DNA of 64,000 nt from Pseudonocardia alni. Its GTDB lineage: Bacteria > Actinomycetota > Actinomycetes > Mycobacteriales > Pseudonocardiaceae. Location of the stretch: positions 930,001-994,000 of the forward strand of contig NZ_PHUJ01000003.1 in the NCBI RefSeq assembly GCF_002813375.1, written 5' to 3'. The translations under genes were made by a program, and so were the position numbers. The notes beneath the pieces are model-generated. The model was not told the DNA's origin. It saw nothing but the letters and a program-made list of their open reading frames with translations, and did not search any database. This document shows, one piece after another, positions 45,035 to 53,622 of this stretch (positions are counted from its first letter, which is position 1; the number at the start of each line of letters is the position of its first letter).

Positions 45035-45468
45035 GTCCCCTCCCCCGCCCTGGCCAGCAGCTCGACGGTGCCCGCGGTGGCGTCGAGCCGGATGCGGTCG
45101 CCGGTGCGCAGGACCTGCACCGGGTCGGCGTCGAGGTCGGCCAGCGCGGGGACCCGGGTGACGACGGCGCCGAGCGCGGCCTTCGTCGTGGTGACCGTGA
45201 AGACCATCCCGAGCGGGGCGGTGCCGAGCAGCCGGGTGCTCTGGAAGAACGCCGACCAGCCCGAGGACCCCTTGGCGCCGGGGAACACGAGGATCTTCCC
45301 GGTGAAGCAGACGCCCTGCAGGGCGTGCCGGGCCTCGACGATCGTGCCGGTCGCCGGGTCGATGCCGCCCCAGCCGGAGATCGTCTCGGGCGACACCAGC
45401 GCCTCGCCGGTGACCACGCCGGGCACCACGGTCCGTCCGCTCAGGACGGTCCCGACCGTCGCGGTCAT
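45031..45468 (-). CDS. Aconitase X small subunit (swivel domain)
   Basis: The 145-residue product is the swivel domain of the aconitase X group (DUF126): GRTVVPGVVTGEALVSPETISGWGG at the start (in pieces), HALQGVCFTGKILVFPGAKGSSGWSAFF and PALADLDADPVQVLRTGD. With the large subunit it forms a [4Fe-4S]- or [2Fe-2S]-dependent dehydratase. Known AcnX reactions are cis-3-hydroxy-L-proline dehydration and phosphomevalonate dehydration. It overlaps the large-subunit gene by four bases. Confidence 0.9.
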   Translation of the reverse strand: MTATVGTVLSGRTVVPGVVTGEALVSPETISGWGGIDPATGTIVEARHALQGVCFTGKILVFPGAKGSSGWSAFFQSTRLLGTAPLGMVFTVTTTKAALGAVVTRVPALADLDADPVQVLRTGDRIRLDATAGTVELLARAGEGT

Positions 45469-46751
45469 CGCAGCTCACCCGACCAGCGGCCGGTGACCGC
45501 GGCCCGCACGCAGTCCTCGGTGGTGCCGAACCACGCCTCGATCCCGAGGATCGCGGGCAGGTAGTGGGCCTGCTTGGCGGAGTCGGTGGCGAACACCCGG
45601 GTCCCGGGCGGGGCCAGGCGGGACATCGCCGGGCAGGAGTCGGTGAGGACCTTCGCGCCGGCGGCCTCGATGGTGGCCGTGTAGCCGCTGCGCTCGGCCA
45701 CCGCGGCCAGCGCCCGCGGCGCCATGATCCACAGCGAGGTGCCGTCGTGCAGCCTGCGACCGTCGAGGAGCCGGGCGACGTCGCGGATCTGGTCGAGCGA
45801 GGCGTGCGGGCACCCGAGCAGGACGAAGTCGACGCCTGCGCTGGTGCCCTGGTCGTTGAGCCGGGCGTAGGTGGCGGCCCGCTCGGCGGCGCCGTAGACG
45901 ACCGCGTCGGCCGGGACGGCGCCGCCGCCGCCGAACGCGGCCTCGACGGTCGGGGCCTCGGGGGTGACGCCGGGGACGTGGTACATCTCGACCCCGCCCG
46001 AGGACGCGGCCGCGGCGCCGAAGTGCTTCAGGTCGGTGAGGTCGGGCAGCGCGAGGTCCCCGGTGACGACGGGGCGGGCCTCCTGCACGACGTCACCGGT
46101 GAAGTAGCCGAGCAGGCCCCAGTCGAGGAACCCGCCGACCGGGGTGTCGACCCGGACCAGGTGGGTGCCGCGCCGGTGTTCGTCGTGGTGGTTGCCCCAG
46201 CACGGGACGCGCCCGGTGAGGCTCGCCGCGCCGGTCGACGCGGTGCCCTCGCAGTTGGTGCGGGCGCCGAGCACCGAGTTGGCGTAGACGACCGCGGAGG
46301 ACTCCATCCAGGCGCAGTGCTCGCCGCGGACCGGGAGGTTCCCGACCTGGTACGGCGTGCAGGTGGCGAGGATGGAGACGCCGCGACGACCGTAGAAGGT
46401 CTCGGCGTCGGCCTGCAGTTCGACGAACTGGGCCGGGTAGGGCGCGACGGCGGCCGCGTCGGCGCCGAAGCCCTGCTGGAGCTGGCAGGTGGGCACCGCC
46501 ATCGGCGGGATCTCGTGGGTCTCGTCGCTGTCGAGGTTGATCACCGAGAAGGCGCGGTCCCAGCCGCCCTCGGCGACCAGGCGGGCCTTGAGCGGGGAGG
46601 GCTGGGTGGCGGTCCCGGCCACGTTGCGGACCGAGCAGAGCCGCTCGGCGTCCAGTGCCTCGGCGTAGCGGGTGAGCAGGTCCATCGCGGCGGCGACGGC
46701 GGGCCCCTCGGCCCCGTCGAGCATCCTGCGGTCGTCGTCGGTGAGTATCAC
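45465..46751 (-). CDS. Aconitase X catalytic large subunit
   Basis: The 428-residue catalytic subunit (DUF521) begins LTDDDRRMLDGAEGPAVAAAM, the typical AcnX opening, and has ISVINLDSDETHEIPPM-like SVINLDSDE, CTPYQVGNLP, GEHCAWMESSAVVYANSVLGA and TNCEGTAS in the middle, and LTDSCPAM and TDSAKQAHYLP near the end; the Cys residues of CTPYQ, NCEG and DSCP are likely cluster ligands. The genome context (no proline racemase or mevalonate genes here) does not match the two known AcnX functions, so the hydroxy-acid substrate is open. It lies 55 bases after the FAD gene. Confidence 0.92.
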   Translation of the reverse strand: MILTDDDRRMLDGAEGPAVAAAMDLLTRYAEALDAERLCSVRNVAGTATQPSPLKARLVAEGGWDRAFSVINLDSDETHEIPPMAVPTCQLQQGFGADAAAVAPYPAQFVELQADAETFYGRRGVSILATCTPYQVGNLPVRGEHCAWMESSAVVYANSVLGARTNCEGTASTGAASLTGRVPCWGNHHDEHRRGTHLVRVDTPVGGFLDWGLLGYFTGDVVQEARPVVTGDLALPDLTDLKHFGAAAASSGGVEMYHVPGVTPEAPTVEAAFGGGGAVPADAVVYGAAERAATYARLNDQGTSAGVDFVLLGCPHASLDQIRDVARLLDGRRLHDGTSLWIMAPRALAAVAERSGYTATIEAAGAKVLTDSCPAMSRLAPPGTRVFATDSAKQAHYLPAILGIEAWFGTTEDCVRAAVTGRWSGELR

Positions 46752-46806
46752 GGGGCGCCTCCGGGCATCGTTGCCTGTCTCCTCGTGGTGGTGGCGGTGG
46801 GACGGG

Positions 46807-48114
46807 TCAGTCCTCGACGTTCTCCCGGATCCGGTCGGTCAGGGCGTCGGCGGGCACGTCGTGCAGGCTGCCCTGCGGTCCGGCGAGGTCCAGGGCGTGC
46901 GCGGCGGCGTGGCCCATCGCCGCGCACGGCCCCATGACGCGCACACTCGACAGCGCCGCGGCGTCCCCGTCGATGCAACGGCCCGCGGCGACCAGGTTCG
47001 ACGCGGCGGGCGGCAGCATCGAGCGCAGCGGCACGTAGTGCAGGTGGTCGGCGTCGAAGGTCTCCCAGACGTAGCCGTCGGGGCTGTCGTGCAGCTCGAT
47101 CGGCCAGGCGGTGCGGGCGACGGCGTCGTCGAAGCGGACCCCGGCGCGCACCTCCTCGACGGTGAGCTGGTGGGCGGCGGCGATCCAGCGGGTCTGGCGG
47201 CGGCCGGGCAGCCCGTAGGAGCGCACCGTGGCCTTGCCGAACACCTCGGGGAACTCCGCGCGCAGGAACTCGACGACCCGGTCGGCCTGGGCCTTGCCCT
47301 CCAGCTGGGCCTCGGCGGCGGCGATCGGGTCCAGCGGCGCCTCGATGTGGGTCATGTTGAGCACCGCGGTGTCGCGGCCGGGGAAGTAGAAGGCGAGGCC
47401 GTCGCGACGGAGCAGGCCGTACTGGTCGGCCTTGGCCGCGACCCGGGCGGCGAGCTCGCCGGGCTCCGGCGCGGCACTGGTGTCCAGGTGCTCGACGACG
47501 AGCTGCTGGCTGCCGTAGATCTCCCGGTCGGGCAGGCGGCACTCCAGGCCCGCGGCCCAGGCGAGCGCGGCGTCGCCGCTGGCGTCGACGAACCCGGCCG
47601 CGGTGACGTCGACGGCGCCGTAGCGGGTGGCGAAGCGGGCGCCGAGGACACGGTCGCCGTCACGCTCGACGCCGGTGAGGGTGGCGTTGGTGAGGACCCG
47701 GATGCCGTGGGCACGGACGGTGTCCTCGACCCAGCGGCCGAGGCGCACCTCGTCGTAGCCGACGGTGAGGGTGTGGCCGGTACGGCGGAACAGGTCGCCG
47801 CCGGCCTCGAGGTCGGGGAACAGGGAGTCGAACAGGCCGTGGGTCAGCTGCCGGAACTCGGGGCCGTTGCCGTAGACCCCGCAGAACAGCCCGATCAGCG
47901 AGTTGACCATCTGCCCGCCGAGGACGGGGGCGGCGTCGACGAGGACGACGTCGCGGCCGAGGCGGGCGGACTCGACGGCGGCGGAGAGCCCGGCGATGCC
48001 GGAGCCGACGACGCAGACGTCGGCGGTCACCGCGTGCTCGGCCGGGTCGCCGGCGCGCAGTGGGGCGTCCCGGATCACGGCGTGGACCGGCAGGGGCGTC
48101 AGCGGGTGAGGCAT
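46807..48114 (-). CDS. FAD-dependent oxidoreductase (FAD_oxidored group)
   Basis: This is a soluble flavoprotein of 435 residues with the dinucleotide motif DVCVVGSGIAGLSAAVESARLG at residue 33 and VVLVDAAPVLGGQMVNSLIGLF following. A later FVDASGDAALAWAAGL and the closing NLVAAGRCIDGDAAALSSVRVMGPCAAMGHAA are typical of the FAD_oxidored family (PF12831), which oxidises or reduces small acids and alcohols. First gene after the LysR gene, and probably the first structural gene of the cluster. Confidence 0.88.
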   Translation of the reverse strand: MPHPLTPLPVHAVIRDAPLRAGDPAEHAVTADVCVVGSGIAGLSAAVESARLGRDVVLVDAAPVLGGQMVNSLIGLFCGVYGNGPEFRQLTHGLFDSLFPDLEAGGDLFRRTGHTLTVGYDEVRLGRWVEDTVRAHGIRVLTNATLTGVERDGDRVLGARFATRYGAVDVTAAGFVDASGDAALAWAAGLECRLPDREIYGSQQLVVEHLDTSAAPEPGELAARVAAKADQYGLLRRDGLAFYFPGRDTAVLNMTHIEAPLDPIAAAEAQLEGKAQADRVVEFLRAEFPEVFGKATVRSYGLPGRRQTRWIAAAHQLTVEEVRAGVRFDDAVARTAWPIELHDSPDGYVWETFDADHLHYVPLRSMLPPAASNLVAAGRCIDGDAAALSSVRVMGPCAAMGHAAAHALDLAGPQGSLHDVPADALTDRIRENVED

Positions 48115-48199
48115 GGCTCACACACTAGGAACGGCGCGCGCCGCCCCGGAAATAGAACGTTCGCCTGCCGGACCATCGACCGGACGAATAGTCGCAGCT
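48115..48199. promoter_or_regulatory. Short region between LysR and FAD genes with palindrome
   Basis: The 85 bases between the lysR stop and the FAD start hold the palindrome GAACGTTC (48155-48162) in relatively A/T-rich surroundings (AATAGAACGTTCG). This is a plausible place for a promoter and a LysR site of the catabolic cluster. Confidence 0.4.
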
Positions 48200-49150
48200 C
48201 TACAGGGTGGCCGACAGCTCGACGATGAGCTCACGGAGCCACCGGTGGGCCGGGTCCGGGTCGAGGTCGGTGTGCCACCAGAGGCGCTCGCGGATCGGTC
48301 CGGGATCGCCCGGGCAGGGCAGCACGACCAGCCCGAGGCGGTCGGCGACCTGGCGGGCGAGCCGCTCCTGCAGCAGCGCGACGCGGTCGGTCCCGGCGAC
48401 CAGGTAGGGCACCGACAGGTAGCTCTCCACCCGCACCTTGATGTCGGGTTCGACGCCGAGCCGGGCGAGCTGGCGGGTCATCGGCGCGGCCGCCGACATG
48501 CCGCGGTCCGGGGCGAACGGCACCACCCAGGGCATCGCGGCGAGCTCGTCGAGGTCCAGGGTCGGGTCCGGCCCGGCGGCCACCGGGTTGTCGGCGTCGA
48601 CGACGCAGACCCAGCGGTCGTCGAACAGGGCGGTGGAGCGCAGCTCGGGCCGTTCGAAGCGGGCGGCGGGCGGGGCGATGAGGCCGTCGATGAGCCGTAT
48701 CGTCTCGCCGATGTCGGCGGAGAACGACTCGCGGACCAACCGCAGCCGCAGCTCGATGCCGGGGGCGCGCCGGGCCGCCGCCGCGGACAGCGCGGGCCCG
48801 AGCACGGCGACGGTGTAGTCGGCGACGAGCAGGGTGAACCCGCGCCGGGCGCTCGACGGGTCGAAGCCGTGGCCGGTGCCGAACAACCGCTCGGCGGCCG
48901 AGCAGACGCCCTCGACCTGCTCGACGAGCTGGGCGGCGAGCGGGGTGAGGACGTAGCCGCCGGGGTGGCGGGACAGCAGGTCGTCGTCGAAGTGGCGGCG
49001 CAGCCGGGACAGGGCCGCACTGGCGGCGGGCTGGGAGATGCCGATGCGGGCGGCGGCGCGCGTGACATTGCGTTCGCGCAGCAGCTCGCGCAGGGAGACG
49101 AGCAGGTTGAGGTCGAGGTTGGCCAGCCGGACCGTCGGCGGGGTCGTCAC
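48200..49150 (-). CDS. LysR family regulator of the AcnX cluster
   Basis: The 316-residue product has the N-terminal LysR helix-turn-helix ([40 protein letters not shown], two pieces about residues 12-52) and a two-lobe effector domain. The LNLL/RNVTRAA form is near the NodD/LinR subgroup. It lies directly upstream of the FAD-AcnX-Rieske-amidohydrolase-ABC genes in the same direction and is the probable activator. A small carboxylate substrate or intermediate is the likely inducer, by analogy only. Confidence 0.92.
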   Translation of the reverse strand: MTTPPTVRLANLDLNLLVSLRELLRERNVTRAAARIGISQPAASAALSRLRRHFDDDLLSRHPGGYVLTPLAAQLVEQVEGVCSAAERLFGTGHGFDPSSARRGFTLLVADYTVAVLGPALSAAAARRAPGIELRLRLVRESFSADIGETIRLIDGLIAPPAARFERPELRSTALFDDRWVCVVDADNPVAAGPDPTLDLDELAAMPWVVPFAPDRGMSAAAPMTRQLARLGVEPDIKVRVESYLSVPYLVAGTDRVALLQERLARQVADRLGLVVLPCPGDPGPIRERLWWHTDLDPDPAHRWLRELIVELSATL

Positions 49151-49161
49151 GGCGCCGCAGG

Positions 49162-50145
49162 CTAGCCGCTCACCCCGTCCGGAGCACCCATCCGGTCACC
49201 GTGCCGTCCGCCCTGCCGCTCACCCCGGCGGAACGCGCTCGGGGTGACGCCGCGGACCCGGGTGAAGGCCGCGCTGAAGCCGAACGGGTCGGCGTACCCG
49301 ACCCGGCGCGCGATCCCGGCCAGCGTCGCGCCGGGCTCGGCGAGGAGCAGGTCCGCCGCCAGGGTCATCCGCCAGCCGGTGAGGTAGGTCAGCGGCGGCT
49401 CGCCCACCCGGTCGCTGAACCGCTTGGCCAGCGTCGCCCGGGACACACCGGTGGCGGCGGCGAGCCCGGCGACGGTCCAGGCCGCCGCGGGGTCGGCGTG
49501 CAGCAGCCGCAGCGCCCGCCCGACCACCGGGTCGTGCTGGGCCGTCCACCACCGCGGACGACGTCCGTCGGGCCGGTCGAACCACTCGCGGAGGGTGCAG
49601 ACCAGCAGCCAGTCCAGGAGCCGGTCGAGCACCACCTGCCGGCCGGGGGCGTCGACGGCGACCTCGGCGGCGACATGGTCGAGCACCGTGTCCCCGCTGC
49701 CCCCGGCACCGACCCGCAGCACCGGCGGGAGCGCGTCGAGCAGCCGGGCGCCGACCTCGCCCCCGGCCGGGGAGGCCCCGGTGATCAGGGTGCTCGCGTC
49801 GCTGCCCGGGGCCGGCGCCGGGTCGTGCCAGCCGAGCCGGTGGCGGGTGCCGCCCTGCTCGGGCGTCGCGCAGTCCACGCCGCAGACGATCGGCCCGGCC
49901 GGGGTGCCGACCTCGTCGACCACGTGGAAACCGGCCGGGCCGCGCACGACGGCGGTCTCCCCCGCGGCCAGCCGCACCGGGTCGGCACCGGGGACGAGGA
50001 TCCACCCCGCGCCGGTGAGCATCGCGCACAGGGTCAGCGGTGCGCCGTCGACGAAGTGCAGCGACCACGGCGGGGTCAGGGTGGTGCTGCCGAACAGCGA
50101 GCCGTGCGACCGCAGCCCGCGGACGAGGTCACCGAAGGGGTCCAC
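49162..50145 (-). CDS. AraC family regulator with cupin-type N-terminal domain
   Basis: The 327-residue product has an N-terminal cupin-like domain (WSLHFVDGAPLTLCAMLTGAGWILVPG, in pieces, and LAAGETAVVRGP) and a C-terminal pair of AraC helix-turn-helix units (WTVAGLAAATGVSRATLAKRF and TLAGIARRVGYADPFGFSAAF). The local N-terminal pattern matches the AraC_N/cupin_6 regulators. It is divergent from a PNPOx-like gene and 11 bases after the LysR start in the same direction, but the functional link to the AcnX cluster is unclear. Confidence 0.9.
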   Translation of the reverse strand: MDPFGDLVRGLRSHGSLFGSTTLTPPWSLHFVDGAPLTLCAMLTGAGWILVPGADPVRLAAGETAVVRGPAGFHVVDEVGTPAGPIVCGVDCATPEQGGTRHRLGWHDPAPAPGSDASTLITGASPAGGEVGARLLDALPPVLRVGAGGSGDTVLDHVAAEVAVDAPGRQVVLDRLLDWLLVCTLREWFDRPDGRRPRWWTAQHDPVVGRALRLLHADPAAAWTVAGLAAATGVSRATLAKRFSDRVGEPPLTYLTGWRMTLAADLLLAEPGATLAGIARRVGYADPFGFSAAFTRVRGVTPSAFRRGERQGGRHGDRMGAPDGVSG

Positions 50146-50157
50146 CGCACCGAGATT

Positions 50158-50185
50158 AGACGACCGGACAGGAGTTCCGGCGTCT
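50158..50185. promoter_or_regulatory. Inverted repeat in the AraC/PNPOx divergent promoter
   Basis: AGACG-A-CCGGA (50158-50168) and TCCGG-CGTCT (50176-50185) are inverted with a single unpaired base and a 7-base centre. The location between the divergent starts fits an operator. Confidence 0.45.
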
Positions 50186-50226
50186 CACCCATGTCGTCGT
50201 CCGCACCGGGGTGGTGTCGTGGACCC

Positions 50227-50661
50227 ATGCCCAGCACCGACAGCCGCACCGCACTCACCGACGACGACCGCGTCTTCCTCGCCCGCCCGCTGCACGGCTT
50301 CCTGAGCGTCGCGGGCGGCCCGGTCCCGCCGCAGCCCCGCCCGGTCTGGTTCGAGGCGACCGACGACGGCACCGTGCAGCTGTTCACCGGGCCGGAGTCG
50401 CTGCACATCCGCCGCAGGCGCAGGGACCCGCGGGCCTCGCTCGTCGTCGCCGCGCCGGTCGGGGAACGCGAGCGCTGGGTCGCGGTCGACGGCTCCACGA
50501 CCGTCGAGACGGACGGGGCACACGCGCTGGCGCAGCGGCTGGCGCAGCGCTACTGGGACCTCGACGACCCCGCACGCGCCGCGGACCTCGCGGCGATCCT
50601 CGCCGAGGACCAGGTGCGGCTGGTGATCCACCCCGAGCGGGTGCGGCGGCTGATGTTCTGA
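50227..50661 (+). CDS. Pyridoxamine 5'-phosphate oxidase-like (split-barrel flavin) protein
   Basis: The 144-residue product has the split-barrel FMN/F420-binding pattern of PNPOx-related proteins: FLARPLHGFLSVAGGPVPPQPRPVWFEAT, RRDPRASLVVAAP and a late WDLDDPARA then VRLVIHPERVRRL. Small actinobacterial proteins of this type bind FMN, F420 or heme. The specific cofactor and substrate are unknown. It is divergent from the AraC gene, a likely target of that regulator. Confidence 0.8.
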   Translation: MPSTDSRTALTDDDRVFLARPLHGFLSVAGGPVPPQPRPVWFEATDDGTVQLFTGPESLHIRRRRRDPRASLVVAAPVGERERWVAVDGSTTVETDGAHALAQRLAQRYWDLDDPARAADLAAILAEDQVRLVIHPERVRRLMF

Positions 50662-50695
50662 CCCCGGCCCGACCCCGCCGCTCCGGGCGCGCGGC

Positions 50696-51274
50696 TCAGG
50701 GGGTGCGGCGACCCGACCACGCGGGCTCGACGGCCGCCCAGTCCTCCTCCCAGGCACGGGCGAACGCGCGCCCGTTCCAGGCGAAGACCAGCCGCCCGGC
50801 GACCCATACCACGGCGGCCCACACCACGGCGGTGATGAACCCGGCCGCGACGGCGACCGTGACGGCGTCGGCGGGGGTCGACGGCGGCGGCGCCAGCCGG
50901 CCGTCGGTGCCGACCCAGGCCGGCACCCGGTCGCCGACGTCGTAGACGCCGGGCAGCGTGCTGCCGCCGGAGTGCGGCTGCCCGTCGGGGCCGGTCCAGC
51001 TCAGCGTGAGCGACTGCTGGCCGGTCTGCAGGTCACCCACCGCGCTCGCCCGCGCGGTGACCGTCGCCGCGACCGGCACGCGCTGGCGGGCCTCGACCGC
51101 GCCCCGTTCCAGGACCGACCCGTGGGCCGCGGCACCGGCGAGCCACGCCACGACCAGCCCGCAGGCGGCGAGCAGCCCGAGCAGCACGGCGAGCAGGTCC
51201 TCGCGACGGGACGCCCGACGACGGAGCCGGTCAGCGGGTCCCGGCTCGGAGCCCGGCCGGTCGGCTGCGCGCAT
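50696..51274 (-). CDS. Two-helix membrane protein, Rv1733c-like
   Basis: This 192-residue protein has an N-terminal TM helix (LLAVLLGLLAACGLVVAWLAGAA, two pieces) and a C-terminal one (VAAGFITAVVWAAVVWVAGRLV), with a predicted extracellular domain of about 90 residues between them. Basic residues flank the first helix (RRRASRRED). The size and topology match the mycobacterial Rv1733c family. Function unknown. It is convergent with the PNPOx-like gene and divergent from the broken transpeptidase gene. Confidence 0.75.
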   Translation of the reverse strand: MRAADRPGSEPGPADRLRRRASRREDLLAVLLGLLAACGLVVAWLAGAAAHGSVLERGAVEARQRVPVAATVTARASAVGDLQTGQQSLTLSWTGPDGQPHSGGSTLPGVYDVGDRVPAWVGTDGRLAPPPSTPADAVTVAVAAGFITAVVWAAVVWVAGRLVFAWNGRAFARAWEEDWAAVEPAWSGRRTP

Positions 51275-51587
51275 CGTTCCTCCTGGGGTCGGTCACGACG
51301 GGTCCTCCCCACCACCGCGGGTGAGGGGGCGGTCACCGAGGACTACCCCCGTTATCGCCCCGTGACATCCCTGCGGGACGGAGATCACGCCCTCGGACGC
51401 CGTGCGGTCCCCTCCCGTACCCGGGCGGTCGGCCGCGCAGCGATCCGCCGCCGGGCCCGCCCTCCACCCGTTCGCCGTGCACCGCAGCCCACTCGCCGCC
51501 ACGGGGCTCGCCCGGGCAACCGCGGCACCCGGACGGGCGTCTGCCCCGATGTCACCCGGGTGGGTGATCTGTGACGTGGAGGTGGGC
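51275..51587. other. 313-base divergent intergenic region
   Basis: It lies between the Rv1733c-like gene and the L,D-transpeptidase remnant. No gene, clear promoter or strong palindrome was recognised. Confidence 0.4.
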
Positions 51588-52160
51588 ATGTCCCGGACCG
51601 AGCGGCTCCGTCGCCGTCGTGGCGTTCTGGTGACCGGGCTCGTGCTCGTGGCCGGGGTGGGGCTGGGTGGCACCGCGATCGCCACCGCCGACCCGGAGCA
51701 GAGCCGGGTCGCGAAGCAGGCGCACGCCGAGCCCGCCGCCCCCGGGACACCGTGCGCGGCGTCGGTGCGGGCGTGCGTGGACCTCGAGACGCGGTAGGCG
51801 TGGCTGGTCCGCGATGGGAAGGTCACCGGCGGACCGTTCCGGGTCACCACGGGGGGCGAGGGGAAGGCCACCCCCGTCGGGCACTCGTTCCGGGTGTACC
51901 GCAAGGAGGCCGACCACCGCAGCGGCGAGTTCCCCGGCCCGGACGGCCGCCCGGCGCGGATGCCGTGGTCGGTGTTCTTCGCCGACGGTGGGATCGCCTT
52001 CCACGGCGGCGACCTCAGCCGCGAGTCGGCGGGGTGCGTCAAGCTCGGCGCCCGCGACGCGAAGCGGTTCTTCGACACCCTGCAGGTCGGGGACAAGGTG
52101 CAGGTCGTGAACGGGTCGGTGGAGCGCAGGCACCGCGCGGAGGCCCACGGCCGCGTCTGA
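51588..52160 (+). pseudogene. L,D-transpeptidase (YkuD) gene interrupted by an in-frame TAG
   Basis: The gene starts at ATG 51588 with GGAGG five bases upstream. A signal segment (VLVTGLVLVAGVGLGGTAIA) and CAASVRACVDLETR are followed by TAG at 51795-51797; the same frame then continues AWLVRDGKVTGGPF through to the stop at 52158-52160. YkuD domains normally read (V/I)DL...KAWL here, so the stop replaces a single residue, and CAG-to-TAG is a one-base change. The catalytic part HGGDLSRESAGCVKL is intact. Either this is a recent nonsense allele, a sequencing error, or stop read-through occurs. The intact product would be a periplasmic 3-3 crosslinking enzyme or a related one, about 190 residues. 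Confidence 0.85.
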
Positions 52161-52183
52161 GCTGCACCGACCCGGTCCGCGGG

Positions 52184-52798
52184 TCAGCCCGGGAGGACGA
52201 TCCTGGTGCCCTCGGGCGCCCGGTAGGCGTCGACGACCCGGTTCAGCTCGGTCTGGTAGTAGAGGGTCTGCAGGCCGAACACGAAGCACAGCAGCAGCCC
52301 GACGACCGGGCTGCAGGTGACGGGCAGGCCCGCGGAGCGCTGGCTGTCGGCGATCCGCTGCCCCGTGTTGTAGAACGACACGAGCGGCGCCACGACCGTC
52401 CAGCCCAGGAACAGCAGCACCAGCAGCGGCCCGGCGACGGGCACCTGGCGGCGCGGGTCGAACTCCGCCATCTCGCGGTGGATCCTGTAGTACCAGACGA
52501 GCCCGTAGATGCCGAGGGTGATCAGCGGCAGGCCGAGCCACACCGCGACCGGATTGCGGCGCTTCATCGCCAGCCCGACCGGGGCGTGCGGCGGCGCCGC
52601 GAGCTCGCCGGGGCGCCACGGGGCCAGCCCCGTGCCAGGGCCGCTGTACGGAACGGGGGCCGGGTACGGCTGCGGTCCTGGAGCAACGCGGCCGGTCGGG
52701 GCGCCGTACCCGACGTCACCGGAGGGCGGGGGTCCGACCGGCTGCGGGCCGGCGGGGTGGAGCCGGCGCGGGTCCGACGGGTGCTGCGGGTAGGTCAT
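52184..52798 (-). CDS. DUF4234-like membrane protein with proline-rich N-terminus
   Basis: This 204-residue protein begins with about 75 Pro/Gly/Tyr-rich residues and then has three to four hydrophobic segments. LGLPLITLGIYGLVWYYRIHREM matches DUF4234 (the i.t.GiY...W......e..), and SFYNTGQRIADSQRSAG and LQTLYYQTELNRVVDAY are also typical. Function is unknown. It is convergent with the transpeptidase remnant. Confidence 0.8.
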   Translation of the reverse strand: MTYPQHPSDPRRLHPAGPQPVGPPPSGDVGYGAPTGRVAPGPQPYPAPVPYSGPGTGLAPWRPGELAAPPHAPVGLAMKRRNPVAVWLGLPLITLGIYGLVWYYRIHREMAEFDPRRQVPVAGPLLVLLFLGWTVVAPLVSFYNTGQRIADSQRSAGLPVTCSPVVGLLLCFVFGLQTLYYQTELNRVVDAYRAPEGTRIVLPG

Positions 52799-52996
52799 CG
52801 GCGGGGTCCGATCTGCGCGGAGGAGCGACGCGGGCGACCCCGCGTCCGTCCACCGCGACCTCGCCGTCCGTGGCGCCGCCGTTAGCCCCGTCCGGCGCAG
52901 ACCCCGACGGCCCGGTGACGACCCGGAGATCGTCCGGGAGGTCACCGGGCCGCCCGGTGGTCGTCCTGACCCGCTCGTGAGCGGTGTCGCTACAGG

Positions 52997-53509
52997 TCAG
53001 CTCGTGCTGGCCGCCCGCCGCGGCAGCACCCAGTTCGGGCGCGGGAAGTGGCAGGTGTAGCCGTAGGGGAACTTCTGCAGGTAGTCCTGGTGCTCCGGCT
53101 CGGCCTCCCAGAAGTCACCGGCCGGCTCCACGTCGGTGCTCGCGCGGCCCGGCCAGAGCCCGGACGCGTCGACGTCGGCGATGGTGTCGAGGGCGACCGC
53201 CTTCTGCTCCTCGCTCGTGTAGAAGATCGCGGAGCGGTAGCTGCGGCCGATGTCGTTGCCCTGCCGGTCCTTCGTCGACGGGTCGTGGATCTGGAAGAAG
53301 AACTCCAGGATCTCGCGGTAGGAGATCCGCTCCGGGTCGAAGACGATCTCGACGGCCTCGGCGTGGTCGCCGTGGCGCCGGTAGGTCGCGTTCGGGGTGT
53401 TCGGGTCGCCGGAGTAGCCGACCCGGGTGGACACGACGCCCGGGCGCTCGCGGAGCAGCTCCTGGACACCCCAGAAGCACCCACCGGCGAGGATCGCGGT
53501 CTCGGTCAT
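52997..53509 (-). CDS. msrA: Peptide methionine sulfoxide reductase A
   Basis: MsrA reduces methionine-S-sulfoxide in proteins. The 170-residue product has the catalytic motif [12 protein letters not shown] (Cys11) and conserved [52 protein letters not shown] and [20 protein letters not shown]. The near-complete set of MsrA signatures leaves little doubt. No msrB gene lies beside it. Confidence 0.97.
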   Translation of the reverse strand: MTETAILAGGCFWGVQELLRERPGVVSTRVGYSGDPNTPNATYRRHGDHAEAVEIVFDPERISYREILEFFFQIHDPSTKDRQGNDIGRSYRSAIFYTSEEQKAVALDTIADVDASGLWPGRASTDVEPAGDFWEAEPEHQDYLQKFPYGYTCHFPRPNWVLPRRAASTS

Positions 53510-53622
53510 CAGGCTTGAACCTCCCTGTGTCGGGTCTCGACGGCTACAACGGTGCGGGCACCGCCGATGTTCCGTCGCGCACGACGGGTGTCCCGGTCTC
53601 GCGCCGGCCCCGCCGATGACCG

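Noticed and set aside
44594..46751. Hydroxyproline catabolism from the presence of aconitase X
   Set aside because: No hydroxyproline epimerase, proline racemase-like or pyrroline reductase gene is in the cluster.
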